The position numbers and the translations under genes were made by a program. The notes beneath the pieces are model-generated. The model did not search any database. It saw nothing but the letters and a program-made list of their open reading frames with translations, and was not told the DNA's origin. 64,000 nucleotides of DNA from Streptomyces spongiicola (lineage in GTDB: Bacteria; Actinomycetota; Actinomycetes; Streptomycetales; Streptomycetaceae), in contig NZ_CP029254.1 in assembly GCF_003122365.1 (NCBI RefSeq), forward strand, positions 1,116,001 to 1,180,000, written 5' to 3'. Shown piece after piece: positions 59,501 through 64,000 of the stretch (positions are counted from its first letter, which is position 1; every line of letters starts with the position of its first letter).

Positions 59501-60329
59501 TGTCGAGCCCCCGGGCGGGGTCGACGGGGACGAGCCTGCGGGCCGCGTCGAGGACATCGGCGACGGGGCCCTGGCCGGGATCGGCGTAGCGCACGGCGTT
59601 GCTGAGGACGGCCCGCACCCCCTGCTCGGCGGCGAAGCCCGCGGTGCGGGCGGCGAGGCGGAGCGAGCCGGGGCCCGTGCCCCCGGTCCCGTGGTGCACG
59701 GCTTCGAGACGGAGTGCGTCGCCGTACCGGTCCCGCCAGGGCGCGAGCAGCCGGGCGGCCCGGTCGGGACGGCCCCCGGCGAGGGCCCTGCCCACCTCGG
59801 AGTCCGGGCCGAGCAGCACCGTGAGGCCGTCGGTCCCGGCGGCTGCCGCGGCCCGGGTCACTCCGTCGGCTCCGTCGGCTCCGTCGGCTCCGTCGGCTCC
59901 GTCGGCTCCGGCCAGGAAGCCCCGGCCGAGGACCGGCCGGCCACCCGCTGCGTGGGCCGCGGTGATCAGACGGCACAGCTCCGCCCAGCCCGCGGCGCCG
60001 TCGCGGGCGAGAAAGGTGACGCGGGGCGCGGACTCGTCGATGAAGGCGCCGCCGCGCACCGGGGTGCGCCGGCGTTCGGCGCGGACGGCCGGGCGGGCGG
60101 CCCGTGCGGTCTGTTCGCGTACGGCGAGTTCGACTCCGAAGATCGGGCGGATGCCCTCCCCGGCACAGGCCTTGGCGAAGCGGACCGCGCCCGCGACGGT
60201 GTCGCGGTCGGTCAGGGCGAGGGCGCCCATGCCCCGCTCGGCGGCGCGCTCGGCCAGCCGTTCCGGGTGCGAGGCCCCGTACCGTACGGAGAAACCGGAC
60301 ACGGTGTGCAGATGCGTGAAACCGGGCAC
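56562..60329 (-). CDS. dnaE2: Error-prone DNA polymerase III alpha subunit DnaE2 (ImuC)
   Basis: A 1255-residue C-family polymerase. The PHP domain starts GFTHLHTVSGFSVRYGASHP. The palm holds FVLPDIDIDVESARRLEVYR (catalytic Asp pair) and ISLFRPGPVAADMV; an OB fold (GRRVIFTTLDDGTGLVDLAF) is near the C-terminus. Gly-rich and ADG-triplet repeats are inserted at about 1180-1210 and 136-153. DnaE2 does translesion synthesis after DNA damage, with an ImuB-like partner encoded downstream and coupled. GTG 60329 gives MPGFTHLH and has AGGAGG 5 nt upstream; the frame is open 17 codons further. A candidate LexA site lies upstream. Confidence 0.96.
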   Translation of the reverse strand: MPGFTHLHTVSGFSVRYGASHPERLAERAAERGMGALALTDRDTVAGAVRFAKACAGEGIRPIFGVELAVREQTARAARPAVRAERRRTPVRGGAFIDESAPRVTFLARDGAAGWAELCRLITAAHAAGGRPVLGRGFLAGADGADGADGADGADGVTRAAAAAGTDGLTVLLGPDSEVGRALAGGRPDRAARLLAPWRDRYGDALRLEAVHHGTGGTGPGSLRLAARTAGFAAEQGVRAVLSNAVRYADPGQGPVADVLDAARRLVPVDPARGLDSGERWLKGADGMARAAERIAEAAGWRRDAAHRLLAVTEETAAECRVDPERDLGMGYAYYPEPHLVGAAGRGAQRVLASRAAAGMVLRGYDRLPPARARAYWERMHAELDVIAFHGNATYFLTVAQVVDDVRGMGIRVAARGSGAGSLVNHLLGIAQADPVEQHLLMERFLSRRRFVLPDIDIDVESARRLEVYRAILDRFGEERVAAVAMPETYRVRHAIRDVGAALSMDPAEIDRLAKAFPHIRARDARAAMEELPELREVAKERGGHRRLWELVESLDALPRGVAMHPCGVLISDSSLLRRTPVVPTSGEIPHGTEGTGGSPFPMSQFDKEDVEDLGLLKLDVLGVRMQSAMAHAVTEIERTTGRRIDLDDPAQVPPGDPATYGLIRSAETLGCFQIESPGQRDLVGRLQPANFHDLVVDISLFRPGPVAADMVRPFIQARHGRVPVRFPHPDLAGPLAETYGVVVFHEQIIEMVDIMTGCGRDEADRVRRGLSDPGSQERIRSWFAERAERKGYTAEVVARTWEIIEAFGSYGFCKAHAVAFAVPTYQSAWLKAHHPAAFYAGLLTHDPGMYPKRLLLADARRRGVPVLPLDVNRSAVAHRIELVSDSKGFGDGDSGDGDSVGGRPAGRAPAGGGVAGGGAATWGLRLAFSDVHGIGEAEAERIEAAQPYSSLLDFWERARPGRPVAERLAQVGALDEFGANRRDLLLHIAELHRAQRSSVSRVRHGGHGGQLPLDGGRGTASVGLPDFNEAERLSAELGVLGMDASRHLMADHHVLLGELGAIPAKRLREAEHGATVLVAGAKAATQTPPIRSGRRVIFTTLDDGTGLVDLAFFDDSHEACAHTVFHSWLLLVRGVVQRRGPRSLSVVGSAAWNLADLIELRRTGGLDAVAERLAAAGAQAGGDGGGGGGGGDGGGGGGGGGDADTGTSGARAGGDRRIRMSTGYEMNAWADLRPAGEGAAPARKLWHQSPGSAG

Positions 60330-60391
60330 CCGCACCTCCTGGATCAATCCGCTCTCGTCTCCCCCTCTCACCACCACCATAGACCAAGTTT

Positions 60392-60405
60392 CGAACGTTC
60401 GTGCG
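60392..60405 (-). promoter_or_regulatory. Candidate LexA (SOS) box upstream of dnaE2
   Basis: CGAACGTTCGTGCG fits the actinobacterial LexA consensus CGAAC-N4-GTTCG with one mismatch in the second half-site. It lies 63 bp before the chosen dnaE2 start, in an AT-richer pocket at 60375-60400 where a promoter is expected. DnaE2 genes are known LexA targets in actinobacteria. Confidence 0.6.
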
Positions 60406-60965
60406 ATGCGTGTTCCCCGGGCAGCCCCCGCCGCGCTCCCGGCCCGGACGACGCCCGTCCCGGGCCGGCCGGCCGCGCTCCCGGCGCGTTGACCAGCCGT
60501 TCAACGACCCGCCCGCCCCGGCGGCGGACGAGGGGGCAGTGCCGTTCCCCGAGACCGCCGGGGGCGGCGGGGAGTGGCTACCGCCGCCCCGCGAGCCGGG
60601 CCGCCGCGGGACACCGGCCCGGCGGGCGGCACCCTGGCCCGGCCGCCCGGACGGCGCCATGGCCCGCGCAGACCGCTCCCGGAGCCGGGGGCGCCGCTCC
60701 CGGGCGCCGCCCACCGGGCCGCGGAGGGATGATCCTCCGGGCGCCCGGGCATCCCGGCGTCTGGGCATCCGGGCGTCCGGGCAGCCGGGCGTCCGGGCAG
60801 CCGGACATCCGGGCCGCGTAGCCCCCGGGCTCCGGACCTCCGGACCTCCGGGGTGCTCCGGACCTCCGGCCGTTCCGGACCCCTCGCGACGCTTCCCCCT
60901 GCCTTCGGGCGAATAAGGACCCGCGCGCGTTGGTCCCGCACCCGCCGGTGGTACCAGTCCGGGCA
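60406..60965. other. Spacer between dnaE2 and the AI-2E permease gene
   Basis: No gene is supported in this divergent spacer. Positions 60738-60823 hold about eight 10-bp words of the type GGGCGTCCGG/GGGCATCCGG, followed at 60832-60870 by CTCCGGACCTCCGG repeats that can fold on themselves. Other open frames here are Arg/Pro/Gly low complexity. Confidence 0.6.
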
Positions 60966-62120
60966 ATGCCCACCCGATCCGCCCACCCGCGGTACCGGTT
61001 CCGCGCGGCGCGCGGAACCGCGCGCGATGACGCCCGCCCGGCGCCCGGCACCCGGCGCGTCGCCGACCCCCCGGTGGCACCCGCCCTGCGGACGGCCGCC
61101 GCCTACGCCTGGCGGCTGCTGGTGGTCGGCGCCCTCGTGTATGCCGTCTTCTCGCTCCTCGGGCGGTTCCACGAGGTCGGTGTGGCCCTCTTCCTCGGTC
61201 TCGTCGGCTCGGCCATGCTCAGACCGCTGGTCGGTCTGCTGGCACGCCGGCTGCCGCGGCCGCTCGCCGTGACCATCGCGCTGCTCGGCAGCATCACCCT
61301 CGCCCTCGGCGTGCTGGCCCTGGTCGGGGAGACCGTCGCCGGTCAGCAGACCGTGCTGCAGCGCGAGTTCGGTGCCGGGATCGAGCGGATCGAACGCTGG
61401 CTGGAACAGCCGCCGTTCCGGCTCAACCCGGAGGCGCTCAGCGATCTCCAGTCACGGATCGGCCGGTTCCTCTCCAGCCATCGGTCCACACTGATCAGTA
61501 CGGCCATCAGCGGCGCGACCCGGCTGGTGGAGGTGCTGACGACGCTGGTGCTCGGGCTGTTCTGCGCGGTGTTCTTCCTGCACTCCGGCGACCATCACTG
61601 GCGCTGGGTCTGCGCCCAGCTGCCGCTGTCCGCCCGGGACCGGGTGTCGGTGGCGGGCCACGCCGCCTGGCGCACCTTCACCGGCTACACCCACGGTATC
61701 GTTCTGGTGGCAGCGACCAACTCGGTCCTGGTCGGCCTGGCGCTGTACGCCCTCGGGGTACCCCTCGCGGTGCCGCTGGCCCTCCTGGAGTTCTTCGCCG
61801 CCTTCGTCCCGCTCATCGGCTCGCCCATCGCGCTCGCCATCGCCGCCGTCGTGGCGCTGGCCACCAAGGGCCCGGTCGTCGCCGCGATCGTCATGGCGCT
61901 GATCGTGGTCATCGGCCAGATCGAGGCGCACCTGCTGCATCCGCTCGTGCTGAGCTGGGCCGTACGGCTGCATCCGCTCGTCGTGGCGATCTCGGTCGTC
62001 GCGGGGGCGATCGCCGCCGGGGTGATCGGCGCGGTGGTGGCCGTGCCGCTCGTGTCGGTCGTCTGGTCGGTGCGCCAGGCACTGCGCACGGCGAACGACC
62101 CGGGCCCGGCCCGGCCCTGA
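60966..62120 (+). CDS. AI-2E-family transporter (PerM-like)
   Basis: A 384-residue membrane protein with about eight helices: two near the N-terminus (about 52-100), a soluble helical segment (GERIERWLEQ-like region, about 130-170), then the bundle including FFAAFVPLIGSPIALAIAAV and IGQIEAHLLHPLVLSWAVRL, the conserved block of this family. Members include TqsA and PerM; many are ion antiporters or have unknown substrates, and no autoinducer link is implied. ATG 60966 is tentative; the frame opens at a TTG 60930. Its ribosome site is weak. Confidence 0.87.
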   Translation: MPTRSAHPRYRFRAARGTARDDARPAPGTRRVADPPVAPALRTAAAYAWRLLVVGALVYAVFSLLGRFHEVGVALFLGLVGSAMLRPLVGLLARRLPRPLAVTIALLGSITLALGVLALVGETVAGQQTVLQREFGAGIERIERWLEQPPFRLNPEALSDLQSRIGRFLSSHRSTLISTAISGATRLVEVLTTLVLGLFCAVFFLHSGDHHWRWVCAQLPLSARDRVSVAGHAAWRTFTGYTHGIVLVAATNSVLVGLALYALGVPLAVPLALLEFFAAFVPLIGSPIALAIAAVVALATKGPVVAAIVMALIVVIGQIEAHLLHPLVLSWAVRLHPLVVAISVVAGAIAAGVIGAVVAVPLVSVVWSVRQALRTANDPGPARP

Positions 62121-62228
62121 GGAAACGGCCCGGCCCCGCTGGAACGGCCCGGGCCGAGGGAACGGACCCGGCCGCGGACCGCCGTGCCGGCACTGCCGTG
62201 CCACATTCCCCCGTGCCGCGGCGGTCCC

Positions 62229-62314
62229 CGGCCGTAACGGAGTGCGGTCACCGGCCGTAGCGAAGTGCAGGGCGCCGCCCTCAACGCGGTGCGTCGGCCG
62301 CAACGAAGTGCAGG
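62229..62314. repeat. Three copies of a 20-bp word near the end of the protease relic
   Basis: CGGCCGTAACGGAGTGCGG (62229-62247), CGGCCGTAGCGAAGTGCAGG (62252-62271) and CGGCCGCAACGAAGTGCAGG (62295-62314) are related copies. On the minus strand they encode variants of LHF-x-AA/TAGD, the strand preceding the catalytic His of S1 proteases, so the relic has locally duplicated that segment. Confidence 0.75.
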
Positions 62315-62654
62315 GGGCGCGCCGCCCTGACGACGTTGGAGCCGAGCGAACAGCGGCCGCCACCACTGCGGACGGCGTCGCCGCCGGCGGCGAAGGGCTC
62401 GGACTCCTCACCCCCCGCCGTCCTCTTCGGCTCCGTCCTCTCCCCGGGGCCCTCGACGCCCCCTGGAGCTTCGCCAGGCCGCCGAGCGTCGAGGCGAGGT
62501 TTCCGGCCTCCGGGGCGGAGAGTGTCCTCGCCGTGGCCGCGGGCCCGCCCTCGCCGGCGTTCGCAGTCCGGAAGGTGGCAACGGCCGCCGTGGGAGCGGC
62601 GGCGGCTCCAGCTGCCGCCGCCGCGCGCCTCCCGGGTATCCGCCGGTGCCTCAC
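62230..62654 (-). pseudogene. Secreted S1 (streptogrisin-like) serine protease relic
   Basis: A good start (GTG 62654, GGGAGG 6 nt upstream) leads into MRHRRIPGRRAAAAAGAAAA, a signal peptide, and ARTLSAPEAGNLASTLGG, which resembles the propeptide of streptogrisin-type proteases. The frame then fails. In another frame GGDAVRSGGGRCSLGSNVV matches the start of the mature protease, followed by LHFVAAD where LTAGHC is expected. The catalytic His context, the Asp and Ser blocks and most of the propeptide are lost. At least one frameshift and large deletions are needed. Confidence 0.7.
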
Positions 62655-63063
62655 GTAGTACCTCCCGCGGGCCGCGACCGGGCATGCGGGTTGCCCGGAC
62701 GCGGAGGACGGGGCGCCCGCCGTTCCGATACGCGTCGGTAGCACCCGAGGTCGGCTTCAGGACGCGCACACCAGGACGGCAATGCGCCCTCTGCTTCTTC
62801 ACGACCCCCGCCCGTACAGGTCGGTTCCGTTCGCGAACACCACCCGCAACCGGCCCCTGGCCAGCGCGTAAGGACTAGTCCTGTCCTGATCCCCGCGCCC
62901 GATGGGCTCATCGGGGACTCACACCGCCCTCGCTCCGACGGGTAATCATCGAAGGGGCGGGGAATGCCAGGACGGTACCGCCGCGCATGGCACATGTGCA
63001 CGGCACTCAGGGAATGTGCGGCATCTCCGGATCCGCGGAGGCCCACGGCGAAGGAGGCGGCGG
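62655..63063. other. Spacer between the protease relic and the final hydrolase gene
   Basis: No gene is supported. The stretch 62870-63010 is somewhat less G+C-rich and includes TAAGGACTAGTCCTGTCC at about 62868-62885, where AGGACTAGTCCT is a perfect 12-bp palindrome, and GGTAATCATCG at 62940. These could belong to promoters for either direction. Confidence 0.5.
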
Positions 63064-63960
63064 GTGCGGCGGCGGGTGCGCGCGTCCGACGGGCGGCATC
63101 TGATGGTGGAGCGCCTGGGGGATCCGCGGGGCAGACCGGTCTTCCTGCTGCACGGCACTCCGGGCAGCCGCCTCGGACCGGCACCGCGCGGCATGGTGCT
63201 GTACCAGCGGGGAATGCAGCTGATCGCCTACGACCGTCCGGGATACGGCGGTTCGGACCGGCTGGCCGGCCGCAGCGTGGCGGATGTGGCCGGGGACGTA
63301 CGGGCGATCGCCGACGCGCTGGGCCTGGACCGGTTCGCGGTGGTGGGGCGCTCCGGCGGCGCACCCCACGCCCTGGCCTGTGCGGCGCTGCTGCCCGACC
63401 GGATCACCAGGGCCGCCGCGCTGGTGACGCTCGCACCGCGGGACGCGGACGGTCTGGACTGGTTCGAGGGCATGGCCGCGTCGAACGTGCTCGAGTACAC
63501 AAGGGCCACGGTCGACCCGGACGGGCTCACGGCTCGGTTCATCGTGCGCTCGGCGGAGATCCGGCGCGACCCGGTCCGGCTCCTGGACGACCTGCGCAGG
63601 GAACTCACCGATTCGGACCGGATGGTCGTCGCGGACGCCGGCGTGCGGTCGATGCTGCTGCGCAACTACCAGGAGGCGCTGCGCACCTCGCCGTACGGCT
63701 GGATCGACGACGCCCTCGCCTTCTGCGGCCCCTGGGGCTTCGACCCCGCCGGCATCACCGCGCCCGTGATGCTGTGGCACGGCGAGAAGGACAGGTTCTC
63801 GCCCGTCGGCCACTCCCGCTGGCTGGCGCAGCGCATCCCGGGGGTGAAGGCCGTGCTGGAACCGGCCGCCGCGCACTTCGACGCACTGCACGCGCTCCCC
63901 GGGATCCTCACCTGGCTGCTGGAGGCCCCCCCGGGGGACGCCCTCGGGGTGGGCGGCTGA
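63064..63960 (+). CDS. Alpha/beta-fold hydrolase
   Basis: A 298-residue protein with VFLLHGTPGSRLGP (oxyanion HG), LIAYDRPGYGGSDRL, the nucleophile elbow VVGRSGGAPHALACAAL (Ser in GxSGG), VMLWHGEKDRFSPV (Asp) and AAAHFDALH (His). The fold and motif set are those of the common epoxide-hydrolase/haloperoxidase-like class; the substrate is unknown. No signal peptide. GTG 63064 has GGAGG with 5-nt spacing. The last 40 bp of the window after it hold nothing recognisable. Confidence 0.92.
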   Translation: MRRRVRASDGRHLMVERLGDPRGRPVFLLHGTPGSRLGPAPRGMVLYQRGMQLIAYDRPGYGGSDRLAGRSVADVAGDVRAIADALGLDRFAVVGRSGGAPHALACAALLPDRITRAAALVTLAPRDADGLDWFEGMAASNVLEYTRATVDPDGLTARFIVRSAEIRRDPVRLLDDLRRELTDSDRMVVADAGVRSMLLRNYQEALRTSPYGWIDDALAFCGPWGFDPAGITAPVMLWHGEKDRFSPVGHSRWLAQRIPGVKAVLEPAAAHFDALHALPGILTWLLEAPPGDALGVGG

Positions 63961-64000
63961 AGCGGCCCCGGCACCCCCGGCGACACCCACCAGGCGAACA

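Noticed and set aside
62868..62885. AGGACTAGTCCT palindrome as a regulator operator
   Set aside because: Only 12 bp and no linked regulator; noted in the spacer entry but too weak to call.

Overview
This is a chromosomal window from a Streptomyces-like actinomycete. The evidence is very high G+C, strong GC bias at third codon positions, many GTG/TTG starts with 4-bp stop/start overlaps, a homodimeric-type pyruvate dehydrogenase E1 (AceE), DUF3052, DUF1023 and DUF4429 proteins, a Ter stress cluster and relics of actinomycete integrative elements. No rRNA, CRISPR array or intact prophage is visible.

Layout. (1) 1-1230: transposase tail, a HAD-phosphatase fragment abutting an integrase fragment, and tRNA-Val: the scar of an element that used this tRNA. 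(2) 1700-4365: a membrane-anchored coiled-coil protein, a DUF4383 membrane protein and an FmdB-like zinc ribbon. (3) 4661-14701: a Ter module. On the minus strand lie a CitE/HpcH-like aldolase, a very large PRTase/TRSP + StiP/PELOTA fusion and a HAD phosphatase, all translationally coupled. Around them are a TerD with a proline-rich tail, a TerA-like protein, a DUF475/TerC integral membrane protein and two more TerD proteins. (4) 14834-19107: AhpE-like peroxiredoxin, DUF3052 and divergent aceE. (5) 19180-28799: a potassium channel, secreted proteins, two DUF1023 alpha/beta-hydrolase paralogues flanking a DUF4429/SHOCT gene and a NarL-type two-component system, and an acyltransferase. (6) 28800-30832: an island beside tRNA-Lys with an acyl-CoA dehydrogenase fragment and an unusual PIN-like protein. 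(7) 31262-36931: a DEAD-box helicase with an expanded RGG tail, a lipoprotein, a zincin and a membrane metallophosphoesterase. (8) 37013-38562: tRNA-Glu-Asp-Phe followed by the wreck of an AICE-like element. (9) 38762-44395: a CcdA/DsbA thiol pair, a luciferase-like fragment, a His-rich NicO metal exporter and an SGNH lipase. (10) 45181-49115: two GT2 glycosyltransferases and a polysaccharide deacetylase in one coupled operon, then an AAA ATPase. (11) 49369-54987: GntR, double GNAT, DUF402, a methyltransferase-NUDIX fusion, a sortase-anchored AA10 LPMO and a secreted lipase. (12) 55309-60329: the mutasome pair dnaE2 and a degenerate Y-family polymerase behind a candidate LexA box. (13) 60966-63960: an AI-2E-type permease, a decayed secreted S1 protease and an alpha/beta hydrolase.

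Three themes stand out. Three tRNA loci (Val, Lys, Phe) each border remains of mobile elements. The Ter cluster carries a complete predicted biosynthetic arm with extreme domain fusion. Short-period tandem repeats (6 to 147 bp) are unusually dense, both between genes and in frame inside them (PRTase linker, helicase tail, histidine-kinase tail, PolY N-terminus, DnaE2, NicO loop). Function calls rest on motif recognition by eye; no database search was possible.
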